Position numbers and translations under genes: made by a program
Notes under the pieces: model-generated
Databases searched by the model: none
The model's input: the letters and a program-made list of their open reading frames with translations, nothing else
Told to the model about the DNA's origin: nothing
In this document: positions 44,194-54,687 of the stretch, piece after piece
Layout of the letters: every line of letters begins with the position of its first letter
Numbering within the stretch: position 1 is the first letter of the stretch
NCBI GenBank assembly: GCA_010405405.1
Contig: MU004230.1
Location: forward strand, 1,013,744 to 1,077,743
Length of the DNA stretch: 64,000 bases
Direction: 5' to 3'
From: Microthyrium microscopicum
Lineage: Eukaryota > Ascomycota > Dothideomycetes > Microthyriales > Microthyriaceae

Positions 44194-44774
44194 GCCCAAG
44201 TTCACTTGATTGGTTTCGCAGTATTCTCCGTGGTTGCTTTTTTGCTTTTGGGATTGATGTTTTCTACAACCCGGCGTACATGGCGTTCCCTTGGGACAAC
44301 AAGGCAGGGGATTCCAAAAGTTAACCACGAGGAGCCGGATCTCCACTTTCGAGACTACAGAGTGTTCGACTCTCGTTGTCTACATTGCTTTGCTCAACTT
44401 TCGCTAGGAACAATTTTACAATCTGTTCCTTGCCCTTTTTGCATTTCTTATGTACATATTACCCCAGGGCAGGATTCTTGTAGAATTGCTGCAAGTTTGC
44501 CGTCTTTCCCATTGCCCACTTATCATTATCGGAACGAGTGTGGGGTTGCAGGCTGTAATGGTTGGAATGCTGTGGTTATGCAGCCAAATGTTGTTGGTCG
44601 CGAGGCGAAAGGTGAAGGAAGAATATCATTAAGGTGTGCTGATGGCATTAGTTGTTAAAAAGGATCCAGAGTTAGTCTGAGAAGTTGTAGCTGAATAGAT
44701 GCTTGAAATCACTATTGTGCTATGTAACTCAAAAATCGGGGTATCATAGGTTGAAATGCGTCCTCCACAGCCGT
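44194..44774. other. convergent 3' region PAB1 / EngB
   Basis: Between the two stop codons. Mostly the PAB1 3' UTR, with T-rich stretches near 44230-44260 and 44400-44440. No gene seen. Confidence 0.5.
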
Positions 44775-45899
44775 CTATCGACTGGTATCAATGGGAATCG
44801 AGTCATCAAAGATCTCTATGCCTTCCAGCATGTCCTTCTTGGGTTCATCCAACCCAACTGCCTGCAATATGGCCCACCGCAGTTCTTGAATTCCCAACCG
44901 CCCCAGCCCAGATATCTCTGCATCTGCTCCTGTGCATATTATATCTTCCACCGGCAACCTCATGCCTTCCAATCCCTTGTTTCTTCCTCTCCTCCTCTCC
45001 CCATCCCTTAGCCTCTCCACTAACGTCTCCCTCACCCGCTTACACGTCTCTTCCAACGCACGTATCCTATGTTCCGCAGCCTCTCCACGTCCTTTGTGCG
45101 GCCACAGCACCCGATCTGCCTTGGTCAACACCACTTGCCAAGCTGTCCCGGCTTCCGCCAACATATCAATGACTTGTAGATCGCGTTCGTTCGGCCCTCG
45201 CTCCGCATCCAACAGCACCAGCGCGCGTCGGACTTGTGATCGCTTCGTGAGCACTTTCGTCAATTCCTTGCCCCACTCGCCCCGCGAGCCATATCCATAG
45301 CCAGGTGTATCTATCAGCACCAAGCCCCTTCCATGCAACGCGTGCCGTATCTTCATATCTTTCCCACCAGCTTTCCCTCCACCTTTCCCCTTGTGAAGGA
45401 GATCAGCAGACAGACCTGGCCGGACGATGGTGCGTGTGCGCGCATCAATATTTGGCCCTATACCATACGCATGCATACAGCGCGTATGTCCCGGTTTGGA
45501 GGACACGCGTGCCAGTGGATTTGTGTTTACGCCTGCGAGCGCATTGAGGAGCGTGGATTTGCCGACGTTGGAGCGGCCGAGGAGGATGAGTTCGGGGAGG
45601 GTGGAGGTTAGGGGGAAAAGGTGGTAGGCGTGTGTGCTAAAGAGGTGTTGGGCGCGGTGGGCGAAGAAGGCGGCGGCGGCGGAGAGGGATTGCGCTGTGG
45701 GCGGGGTGCTGATGTAGGATGATATTAGGGAGAGAGAGTGGATATGTGATTGGGATGCTGGTTGTGGCGGTTGAAGGGATGGTGGTTGTTGGGGGATTGC
45801 TGAAGAGGGTGGGTGGTGAGCGAGGTTTGTGAGCGGTGCGGAGAATGATGCAGGGGTGGTTGGTATTGAGGGCCTCCGAAGGCGTTGTAGTGGCCGCAT
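44775..45899 (-). CDS. mitochondrial EngB/YihA-family GTPase (GTPBP8-like)
   Basis: Single exon, 374 residues, longer than bacterial EngB (about 200) because of a 100-residue N-terminal extension rich in Arg, Pro and Ser with no acidic start, consistent with mitochondrial import. G1 is GRSNVGKST at about 108-116, G3 is DTPGYGYG, G4 is TKAD and G5 is likely CTGAD. The G2 Thr lies in PGHTRCMHAYG. The EngB-type GYGYGSRGEWGK follows G3 and the family's LLDAERGPNERDLQVIDML is present. By analogy with bacterial EngB and human GTPBP8 it should help assemble the mitochondrial large ribosomal subunit. A Lys/Gly-rich insert (LLHKGKGGGKAGGKD) before G3 is unusual. It is GC-rich relative to its flanks. 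Confidence 0.92.
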   Translation of the reverse strand: MRPLQRLRRPSIPTTPASFSAPLTNLAHHPPSSAIPQQPPSLQPPQPASQSHIHSLSLISSYISTPPTAQSLSAAAAFFAHRAQHLFSTHAYHLFPLTSTLPELILLGRSNVGKSTLLNALAGVNTNPLARVSSKPGHTRCMHAYGIGPNIDARTRTIVRPGLSADLLHKGKGGGKAGGKDMKIRHALHGRGLVLIDTPGYGYGSRGEWGKELTKVLTKRSQVRRALVLLDAERGPNERDLQVIDMLAEAGTAWQVVLTKADRVLWPHKGRGEAAEHRIRALEETCKRVRETLVERLRDGERRRGRNKGLEGMRLPVEDIICTGADAEISGLGRLGIQELRWAILQAVGLDEPKKDMLEGIEIFDDSIPIDTSR

Positions 45900-46824
45900 T
45901 TTGGGTGTGGTTGTTGAGGGAAAGTCGTGATAGAAATCTTGGTGTTGAGAGAGACGTTATGACTCTCTGACCAATCAGAGGCTGTGGCCATTTTCAGCCT
46001 GATGATTGCAGCCTTGCGACACAGCGACGTCCTATCAGTCAGCAGAAGATAACGTTATGGCCTGCTGGATCCGGTCTTCCTTGCTACAAGCGCTTTTTAT
46101 GTCTTCCGATCAACTAACAATAGATGTTCCACGAAGTACGAATGCGCCATGGTGGCATATCTTGGTGATTTGACGCGTTTCGCGGATCCGAAAGGTCAAA
46201 CTGAGTCAACTACGCCTTATGACTGTGGCAAAAATTCTCTTTCAAACGGTTTGAACAGGTATATATCATTTCCTCAGAGTCTAGATGGGAAACACGAACT
46301 ATATGAGAGGTTTTAAAAGATATATAACCGACCTGGCCCCGCCTCCAACTTCGGTGGCTAATGCACAGTAAACAGCATATCCTTACTAGATAACGCAACA
46401 TGCCAAATCTCTAGCAAAATGAGACGGATGAGGTAACTATCACAACTTCTCGCAACGTTCGCGTCGCATTATTGACTGTTTTCAAGCCGATATGAGATGT
46501 TATAATCCTGTTGCTACCTCGTAATAATAATGCTGGTGCTGCGACAATCTTCACGAGGCTTCCAGGATTCAGATGCACTTCCAAATTTTTACAAAATGGT
46601 GGCATACTTTGATTGGACAAGTAATGAGAGGCACACGTCTTTCTAGAATTGGTTGCCTGATAATTTCTTATGGCAGTGATGATCTTCCCCGCCTTGTGAT
46701 AATGTGCTCAACTGCAGCTTGTGATCAAGAGAGCTTGATTAAACTCCACAGCTTTATTTCTTGTAAATATTGAAAAATAATAGTTTTCATACTTCTCTAA
46801 GTTATCCTCAACCCTAGAGCCATC
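45900..46824. other. intergenic, no gene seen
   Basis: About 0.9 kb between divergent genes. Short ORFs on either strand lack domains. It must contain both promoters. Confidence 0.45.
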
Positions 46825-48347
46825 ATGCCCAGTGTTGTCAGCACCTCGAGTGTTCCTCAATTGGATGGCAAAGTGCCAGTGACCAAGAGTAAGGCTTTAG
46901 GAGAAGACAGCTCTATTACAGCTTCACAACAGCTATCGGTTTCGGGGCTTTCTCATGGAGGTGCTATTCTACCATCCAATGACCAATGTGCTGTACATTT
47001 AGAGCTTCTGGAGGTCATCGTAGCTCTCAAACGAAAGGTAGAGGACTGGGGAACCGACAATGGCTTCACTCCTGAAACAGCATGGAGAAATTATCTCACG
47101 CTAGCTACAGCTCGCTTCACCATTTTCGTGGACTCAATCCGGAGCAAGCTTGTGGAAAGAAATTTGATCCCTCCAATCGATGTGCTGATGGTTTGGCATG
47201 CTTTCATGCTCAATCCTGGAGTTTACTCCAGATTTGAAAGACAAGTACATGAGAACAAATGGGGAAGCAATGGACTGGACTGGAGCTGCATTGTAAGTAT
47301 TATTTATAAGTACTTCTATCGCGTACTAATGACGATCATTAGCAAAAAGCCATTGACGCCGACAGTGCTTCGTTCACATTGGACGAAAGCTCAGCAGTAA
47401 CGCTACAAGAAGTAGGAATACATGTTGATCTTCTGCACTATCTCAACAGCGACGAAAGTTTTCCCATATTGCAGATGCTTCGAGAGAAAGATATCGATAA
47501 CTCGGAAACCTCCACTCCAAGTACCTTGCAGCTGGCATCTGCTGTTGATGACCTACTGCAAAACAATAACATCTTCCACCTCAACAGCCCCGAGGTCAAA
47601 TTCGACCTAATCTCTGCAGTTCAACGCCAGTTCAGATTCGCTTCGAAAATGGCTAGTTTCAATTGGAAACGAAGCCCCTTTTTTCAAGGCACTCTCTCCT
47701 CTGCCGTGGAAAGATATGAAGCCTTCTTTCAGATGATGGCCAACAACCCACAACAAATGCTTGCTCCAACTCTTGAAGTTGACTTGGTCTGGCATACACA
47801 TCAGCTATCTCCATCGGTCTACCGAGCATACTCGAGAGAGGTTGCTGGTCGTTTCATCAACCACAACGACGACATCAACGAGCAAACAGCATCTTCGTCA
47901 TTCGGCGAGGCAACAAATGTGTATGAGGAAACATTTGGTTCGGCATATGCGCTCTGTCTCTGCTGGTTTTGTGAGGGCAGTCGCCATAGTGGTCAGCCAA
48001 CGGAATCAACGATCGGACTTGTTAAAGAGGCATTGGAAACGGAGTTTGCTCGCAGACGAGATATGGGCTTACCAAACGATATGGCATTCGCCAAAGCGCA
48101 CTGCTCCGAGTGTGGCAATCATCCAGCTACCAGATGTGTTCGTAAGGGGTCGGCAGGCGATGCCGCCTGCGGAGGTTGTAATGGCGAATGCGGTGAAGGA
48201 GGATGTGGTGGGTGTAATGGAGAATGCAGCGGTAGGAGGAAAGGTTTCAATATAAAGTCTTCCAGAGGAGCTGGCTGTGGAAGTGGATGCAATGGCGAAT
48301 GTGGAGGTTGTAATGGCGAATGTGGCGGCTGTGATAATGGCTTTTGA
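46825..48347 (+). CDS. DUF1399/GRDP-like protein with Cys-rich repeat tail
   Basis: Exons 46825..47292 and 47343..48347 sum to 1473 nt, 490 residues. Two related modules each carry the family signature: VLMVWHAFMLNPGVYSRF (module 1, about 126-143) and VDLVWHTHQLSPSVYRAY (module 2, about 303-320). This is the pattern of glycine-rich-domain-containing proteins (DUF1399), known from plants and fungi, function poorly defined. After module 2 come CLCWFCEGSRH and HCSECGNHPATRC. The last 60 residues are a Cys/Gly tail with four copies of CNGEC plus the variant CDNGF end (CGGCNGECG units). The tail could bind metal, which is inference. No signal peptide or TM helix is evident. Confidence 0.8.
48160..48345 (+). 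repeat. Cys/Gly repeat (CGGCNGEC units) in coding tail
   Basis: Near-identical 24-nt DNA units (GGAGGTTGTAATGGCGAATG) recur at about 48171, 48207, 48281 and 48303, encoding CNGEC blocks. The DNA identity points to recent local duplication. Confidence 0.8.
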
Positions 48348-48620
48348 CAAGAGAGCGTAAGCTATATGGGAATGTTGCTTATTCTAAGCAGACTGCGCTT
48401 TAGGTACAGGAATGTAGACTTCGCAGACGCAATACTTGGACTTTCTGGGAGCAGCTACTATCTTCTCCAATAATATCGTTTTGATATAACACCCTGCGAG
48501 TTCTTGAACTATCCTACATTCTCTTGTTCAATTATCATGAGATTGACTGGAGTAATATCTATGTAAATGTCTACCAAAAAGTAAGTCCTTGTCCGCTTCC
48601 TGGTTATCCACTGAGATGCT

Positions 48621-49424
48621 CTATAAGATACCTTCTTTCCGAGCAACCTCTATTATAGCGTTTGTAACCTTTTGCACATCGGATGACTTGAGTGGTACTC
48701 GATGAGCACCATCCCATTCCACCAACGTTGTCGCAGCTGGATCGCAGTACTGCTGAAGAAGCCTTTGATGTAGATGCAATCCAGCATCCTGTAATCCATG
48801 AACATGAATAGTAGGAAGGCGTAGAATATGTTCCGTCGATATTGTTTCGATTGCCTCAAATCCTTCTGAAACCTCTGAAGCTGTAACCAGTGCCTCAATA
48901 CCATCTGTCTCCTCCCTCAAACTGACTAATGGTGCTCTACCAGCTAAGAGGACTGCAAATTTGAAGGTAGGCTTTGTATCATCCTCTGCCGTGCTCTTAC
49001 CAGCTTCTTTTTGTAGATTCCGATATTGTTGCTCATAAAGTAAACTTGCTGCCAGTTTCGCTCCTTGACTGAAACCAATCATTCCGACCCAAGCTCCAGT
49101 GCCTCCAGCCAAATCATCTGCTTCCATCGCATCTCTTAGTTGGTACCAAATCTCATCTGCCGCTGCTTCTGCTTCTACTTCAGGATGTTCCGGAAGCCAA
49201 CGAAGCCAGCGTCGAAAGGGGCCGTACTCTTCATATACGGGGACAATTCCTGGGCCTGGATCGCAGTAAAAGGGCCCGTCTGCAAAAACAAAGCGAAATT
49301 GGCCGTTGAGTGTTTTGATGATCGTTCGAGCTTGCATGCGGAATACTTCTGCATTGACTCCTCCACCGTGTAGACATAGAATGCGCGGTAAGGCTTTGTT
49401 GGCAGTTTCACCGACATTTGCCAT
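48621..49424 (-). CDS. FSH1-family serine hydrolase
   Basis: I place the start at the ATG at 49424 (MANVGETANK), 267 residues; an upstream in-frame ATG at 49520 would add 32 hydrophobic residues. It is an alpha/beta hydrolase of the FSH1 (family of serine hydrolases)/OVCA2 type. The family start RILCLHGGGVNAEVF (oxyanion region) is followed by FVFADGPF, the nucleophile elbow GMIGFSQGAK (Ser), an Asp in the HGLQDAG strand and the catalytic His in WDGAHRVP. FSH-type enzymes include thioesterases that release polyketides as well as housekeeping esterases. No synthase lies nearby, so the substrate is open. Confidence 0.92.
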   Translation of the reverse strand: MANVGETANKALPRILCLHGGGVNAEVFRMQARTIIKTLNGQFRFVFADGPFYCDPGPGIVPVYEEYGPFRRWLRWLPEHPEVEAEAAADEIWYQLRDAMEADDLAGGTGAWVGMIGFSQGAKLAASLLYEQQYRNLQKEAGKSTAEDDTKPTFKFAVLLAGRAPLVSLREETDGIEALVTASEVSEGFEAIETISTEHILRLPTIHVHGLQDAGLHLHQRLLQQYCDPAATTLVEWDGAHRVPLKSSDVQKVTNAIIEVARKEGIL

Positions 49425-49524
49425 GATTGGCGAGATTGGTAGATGTGTGGTGTTGAAGGATTGAAAGAGAAGAAGTAGCGGCCCAGGAATTAGTAGTGGA
49501 TATCTCAAAAGTAACGACACCCTC

Positions 49525-50028
49525 TAGCATGATGGGAGGTGCTGAGTGATTATTTGATTAAGATCCGAGGACGTTAGGGAGATTGGGAGATGTACTTTGA
49601 AGCTCTCGGTTCTCCACCGCCGTCAGCACAATTGGGTCGCTGAGACCGGTAGATCTCGTATTTTTAATCCATGTTTCATACTTGGTTGTTTTTATTTTTA
49701 TACCCGACACCCCTACTTCTCTGTACAGGGGACATATCTTCAAGATTGTCTTCAAGATTGCACGTGCTATGGTAGCACATATGACAAGTTTAAAACTTCA
49801 TTGTTCAGAGCATGTCTTTCAGCACTCGAACAAAGAAAAATGGAATTTCTGCTTTCAGATATTGATCATGTATAACAATAAAGCAGCGTCTTGTTAGTTT
49901 CAGGATACTAGTAACTGTAGCCAAACACAATTCTGGTACTTCTTCAGCTTCGAATTTCCAGCGTGCTCCACTCTGTATTCTTCTAGCACCACAGCCTACA
50001 GGTATACTCGACATTAACAACACATCAG
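49525..50028. other. intergenic, no gene seen
   Basis: AT-rich. Contains the promoters of the divergent FSH1-type gene and the microprotein ORF. Confidence 0.4.
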
Positions 50029-50193
50029 ATGAACGAAGTCATAACAGCCCCAGCGGCACCTATGGATGTCGGTGGCACGATTCGTTCTCACCTCACTGAA
50101 GTTGTGTTAGGATGCTTGGTCGGATTCTTTGCATTGATCATCCTGATCATCATCATCGTCAAGATCAGGAAGCACAGGAAGGGAAGGAAGTAG
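50029..50193 (+). CDS. 54-residue single-pass membrane microprotein
   Basis: Short ORF, ATG at 50029, TAG at 50191-50193. It has a soluble N-terminus of about 25 residues (MNEVITAPAAPMDVGGTIRS), one clear membrane helix with an Ile-rich core (VLGCLVGFFALIILIIIIV) and a strongly basic tail (KIRKHRKGRK). The positive-inside rule puts the tail in the cytosol. The arrangement resembles small tail-anchored or bitopic regulators, but I recognise no family. The run of TCATC codons in the helix makes part of it repetitive, so chance cannot be excluded. It has its own intergenic space between the FSH1-type and thiolase genes. Confidence 0.5.
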   Translation: MNEVITAPAAPMDVGGTIRSHLTEVVLGCLVGFFALIILIIIIVKIRKHRKGRK

Positions 50194-50327
50194 AGAGCGG
50201 GCGAGGGAAGCAGAATATGGGTTAATGTCATTCTGCTTTCATACTGTCCATATAATACAGACCATCATACACCACGTTAATCTTCGTCGCGTCATCCTGA
50301 CCATGATATGTACAGGAGATACCGTGA

Positions 50328-51673
50328 TTATATGTCAGCATAGGAGATTTTCTGCACTATAATTCCAGTTGCTGCTCCCCCACCATTGCAGATTGCGGCG
50401 CAGCCATACTGACCGTCTTGTAATTGATGAAGTAGTGTCGTCAGGATTCTGCTTCCCGAGCTTCCCAGCGCGTGTCCAAGAGCAATAGCGCCTCCTCGGA
50501 GGTTGACTTTAGCATTCTCCAGCCCCAAAACCTTCTCGTTTGCTTTGATAACTGCCGCAAACGCTTCGTTGAATTCCCAGATAGCGATGTCTTCCTTTTT
50601 TAAGCCTGCTCTTTTCAGTACCAAGGGAACAACTTTAGCTGGTGCCACTGGGAAATCGATCGGATCTACAGCAGCATCACCATAGGCAATGATTCTGGCG
50701 AGAACTCTCGACTCCTTGCCGTATTGTTGCGCTGTCTCTTTGGAGCCAAGAACCAAGGCACTTGCGCCGTCGCTGAGGGGTGAACTGTTTGCAGCTGTGA
50801 CAGTGCCATTTCCTGATCGATCAAAGACAGGCTTCAAGGTCGGGACCTTTTCCAGTTTGAGTTTGTTGTACTGTTCGTCCTCCGATACAATAGTGTCACC
50901 CTTCTTGCCCGGAACCGTCACTGGAACAATTTCCTCCTTGAATAGACCTTGCTTATAGGCGTCCTGCGCGCGCTTATAAGACTGAATAGCATAATCGTCT
51001 TGATCCTTTCTGGAGATTTCGTACTTCTTGGCTGTATTTTCAGCGCAGTTGCCCATGTGAATTTGATTGTACACATCCCAAAGACCGTCTCCTACAAGGC
51101 CATCGACCAGTTTCATCTCGCCAAAGGCGGGCTGTTGACTTGATCGTGGAAGAAAATACGGCACTCTTGTCATATTTTCCATACCCCCGGCAACTATAGC
51201 ATTCGACTGGTCCAATTGGATTGTCTGAGCGGCCATTGTCACTGCCTTCAAGCCCGAAGAGCAGACTTTGTTTATAGTGGTGGCTTCTACCGACGTAGAC
51301 AAACCAGCGAATATAGCAGCTTGTCTGGCAGGAGCTTGACCAGAATGACCTTGTAGAACCTGTCCCATATAGACTTCGGTTATTTGGTCGTATGGAACTG
51401 TAGACTTATCCAACGCGGATTTAATGGCAGCGGCGCCTAAACGGGGAGCGGATACGGATGTAAAAGAGCCATTGAACTGCGTAAGATGTCAGAACAGCTT
51501 CGTGGATTTGAGGAACACCATCAACATACGACTCCAACAGGCGTCCGGGATGCACTGAGAATGTATGCGTCCTTTAGTTTAGGTGAATATGACGCGAAAC
51601 TTCGCCTTGTGATGGGTGTGCTGTAGCTTGAAGGAACGAGGCGCAACCGCGACAATGGCCTGCATACAGCCAT
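50328..51673 (-). CDS. ERG10: mitochondrial acetyl-CoA acetyltransferase (thiolase)
   Basis: Exons 51673..51530 and 51476..50328 sum to 1293 nt, 430 residues. The enzyme joins two acetyl-CoA into acetoacetyl-CoA (or the reverse). The first 35 residues are Arg/Ser-rich without acids ([18 protein letters not shown]), a mitochondrial presequence, so this is the organellar rather than the cytosolic sterol-pathway form. The thiolase start is [13 protein letters not shown]. The nucleophile Cys lies in [11 protein letters not shown] (about 120), the His in [16 protein letters not shown] and the second Cys in [21 protein letters not shown] is the Asn-Glu-Ala-Phe motif of the acetyl-CoA-specific branch. 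The intron of 53 nt splits the RTPVG-FNGSF loop. The C-terminus ends ISYADI, not a peroxisomal signal. Confidence 0.95.
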
Positions 51674-52258
51674 GACAACGACTTTTATGGATACCGAAAC
51701 TTGGAGGGAAGGATGAAGAGGATCGAGAAGCAATAACGAGGCGTATTATTGAGAAGAATAAAACTGCTTAAGGGTGTGATTAGTGGTCAAAGTCGCCGCC
51801 ACGCTCAGTTGATGTCAGTAGGCGGCTGTAGTCGGCTAGTGGAGGCACTAAACAAGGAGGTTTTCCACATTTGAGCAAATCCATTTTGGCATGTGCTAAT
51901 CACGAGTATGGTACCACTACCGGTATGGTAATTAAGCACTCAATGTTGGATCATCGTTAATTCACCAAAGAAAATAGTACTACTGTCATTTCAAGACACG
52001 AGAAAGAGTGGGATAGACCGGATCTGTTCAAGGAATAATTGAACCATATGAGCTTCAATTTGCCCCGCGTTTATATCGGGTTACCGCAGAGAGCTGCCCA
52101 GTTGACATTTGAGTCACCTTAATGCCATCTTCTGGTTGATTTTGCCTTGCCAGTTTCTTCTCTCTCGTCTTTCTATCTCTTCAAGCCCTCGCCGTGCTCC
52201 CCCAGTAATCCAACTCCAACTTCAAACCGTATTACGAATTCATTCACATAAGCTCAGT
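51674..52258. promoter_or_regulatory. divergent promoter ERG10 / CCDC124-like
   Basis: 585 bp between two divergent start codons. Plus-strand pyrimidine-rich close to the right-hand gene. No ORF supported. Confidence 0.5.
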
Positions 52259-53009
52259 ATGGCAGGAAAGCGAGGGGCAGGCGAAAACAGCAAGAAGGTT
52301 GCTGGTCAGGCTCGCAAAGCTGACGCTGCCGCTGCCAAAAAGGGCGCTGCCCAAGAACGAGAAGCTGCTGCTGAATCTGCAACATGGAAAGATGGCGCCA
52401 AAGACTCTAGCAAAAAGTGAGTGGCGCATTATCGTTAACTGGATCATTGCCACCGTTACAGCTCCCAGTAGAACCTATGCTAATCATCTCGTCGTTTATA
52501 GAGAAGCCGCCGCAGCCAAAGCTCAAGAAGCCGCACGCAAGAAAGCCGAACGCGCTGCGTTGGAAGCCGAAGAAATGTCCAGCCTCAAGACAGCCAAAAC
52601 TGGCAATGCGAAGACAGCGGCACCAAAGAAAAGTCGTGGATTGGACCTTGCCCAACTCGACTCTGCCGATGATACCAAGACCTCCTCTCTTAACGCTACC
52701 GGAATCGACAATGCTCTGGACGCCCTTGCTCTGACCAGCAATACAAACGAAGAGGTAGATCGTCATCCTGAGAGACGATTCAAGGCTGCATACAACGCAT
52801 TCGAAGAGCGGAGACTGGAAGAGATGAAGGATGACAAATCCCTAAGGCGGCAGCAGAAGATTGTGCTGATTCGAAAAGAGTTCGAAAAGCATCCGGATAA
52901 TCCTTTCAACCAAACGAGTGCGAATTACAACGCAACGCGGGCCGAACGCCAGCAAATAACTGCTGAAGCAAAGAAAAAGATCGAGTCGCATTTGGGCGTG
53001 AGCACATGA
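52259..53009 (+). CDS. CCDC124/Lso2/Oxs1-type ribosome-associated protein
   Basis: Exons 52259..52416 and 52502..53009 sum to 666 nt, 221 residues. The N-terminal half is a Lys/Ala/Glu-rich helix (AGKRGAGENSKK, then REAAAAKAQEAARKKAERAA) able to lie along ribosomal RNA. The C-terminal DUF1014 region has the family block HPERRFKAAYNAFEERRLEE, then LRRQQKIVLIRKEFEKHPDN and PFNQ. In human and yeast (CCDC124, Lso2) the protein binds idle 80S ribosomes during recovery from starvation; in fission yeast the relative Oxs1 has been linked to stress transcription. The family call is strong; which role dominates here is not visible. The intron (52417..52501) has a GTGAGT donor and a TATAG acceptor. Confidence 0.9.
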
Positions 53010-53716
53010 TGAGTCGCTCCAACGCATGGTTCAGTGTGATTAGTTGGTTTCAAGAGCCATTCAACATCACGGAATTGCAACACCTAGAGAACAGTATGCT
53101 CTGTATGATATAATAACTGTTATTTGATAACCGAGCAACGGGCCAAATACTGGCACAGTCTCATCAAATTATCTATGTCCGCTGATATCATCAGTTTCAC
53201 GAATTTTTTCGTTCCCAGTGAGTACATCAAAATGGATATTGGAGTCTTTGAGTACATCATGGATCATGGACAGTAGTTTTTGATGTAACAAGGCCCTGTT
53301 CATCAGCCCAATGAGCGATAGACATCAATTCAGCAGTACTGATCGATGTGCTATTGTACGTCTTCTCGTGGAAGTCGGTACATAACTACTGGTGGTAGCA
53401 AGAATTGACACTTGTCGACTCACCAATGCAAATATCACATCAGGCTACGATGTGATGATACCAGATACTAGTTGTATTTTCGCAAATTATACTCGCTCTG
53501 AAGGAAACAAGGCTAAATCACTCTCGCAATTGTACAGGTGATGTTCTCAATTTCGCCAAAAGTACTCAATCCACCTAACGCTATGCGAGCCTTTGTAGGA
53601 AAGAAAAGAACCAATCCAGTCATTATATACAAACAATTTGTTCGTTGATCATAAATAGTTGTCGAATCATTTGGAAAGAAGAACACCAAAACTCAAACAT
53701 ACCGCCTTTCAATCTG
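53010..53716. other. convergent 3' interval, no gene seen
   Basis: About 0.7 kb, AT-rich, between two facing genes. No ORF or RNA gene recognised. Confidence 0.45.
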
Positions 53717-54687
53717 TCATGACGGATAACGTCCACTGAGATAGCTTTGAGGCATTCCCATGCCAGGTGGAGCATACGGGGCATGTGGTATTGGCGCTGT
53801 CGCTCGTCCAGAAGCTGGCATATTCATACCGGCAAAACTCATGTAATCTTTGCTATGTCGTTTCTTGCCAGAGGGTCGACTTGGATGTCCTTCTTGCACT
53901 GGTGTCGACCGTCCAGCCTTTGATGATGATCTGGTTAAGCCTGTCATACCTGCCATCGCTGACATACCAGGCATACCGGCCATGCTCGACATGCTAGCCA
54001 TGCCAGACATGCCAGCGAGTCCTCCGGGGTGACCATTCGACATGTTGTGATTCGTCGGAGCACCATGACCGGCAAGATTCTGATCATGAAGTAGTTTTGC
54101 GATTGCGTCGACACTGAATTCGCTGCCCTTGATGGATGAGGTTGTTTTACTGTTTCTGCGAGTCTTTTTTGTTGCAGATGAAGTACCAGTTGTTGACCGT
54201 GATCTTTCGATAGGCGGCCTCGTCACTGACTGGAACGAGGGGACGGGAGCTATGATGTTTGTCGGTCCATTAACATCCTTTGGCGTTTGTATATTGACCA
54301 TGGAGTAATAGTAAGTCAGAACTTCTGGGTACCTGACAACACAATTACGCCAGTCGCCGTCAATCTGATTACGAAGATCCACATCAGCTTCATGTATCTG
54401 TCGCCGGAGTTCTTGGAGAACATTTGGGTGAAGTGGTGGCCGGCCATGGTATTGCTCATATATGGATATATATGGAAGTGCTTTGATGTAAGCATTGTAG
54501 TTAGACAGACGAGTCTCCTTCATTGCCTTGAATGTGTTCGTCACATGGCTAATTGCATGATTGGCAACCCACTCACTATCCAAGTTTAGCAAGGCTATCT
54601 ACGAGACTGCCAAACATCCAAGTTGACTTACCGAGTCTTTTCTCGCCACTTGTCCAGCCACTGTGTCTCTGCTTGGGCTATAGCCAT
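53717..54687 (-). CDS. fungal hypothetical protein with Met/Gly/Ser repeat
   Basis: Exons 54687..54632 and 54575..53717 sum to 915 nt, 304 residues. The intron has a GTAAGT donor, branch GCTAAAC and acceptor GATAG; the join reads KTREWVANHAISH. The N-terminal 110 residues are helical and rich in aromatic residues (WLDKWREKTREWVANHAI; YISIYEQYHGRPPLHP; YPEVLTYYYSMVN). A Ser/Thr/Lys/Arg-rich linker includes a likely nuclear signal (SATKKTRRNSK), and residues 205-235 form a Met/Gly/Ser/Ala run (GMSGMASMSSMAGMPGMSAM). The tail is basic then Pro-rich (GKKRHSKDYMSF). No family is recognised. It may be a nuclear protein. Confidence 0.68.

Noticed and set aside
48171-48345. Regular short repeats resembling a CRISPR array
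   Set aside because: They are in-frame coding repeats (CNGEC) without unique spacers, in a eukaryotic gene.
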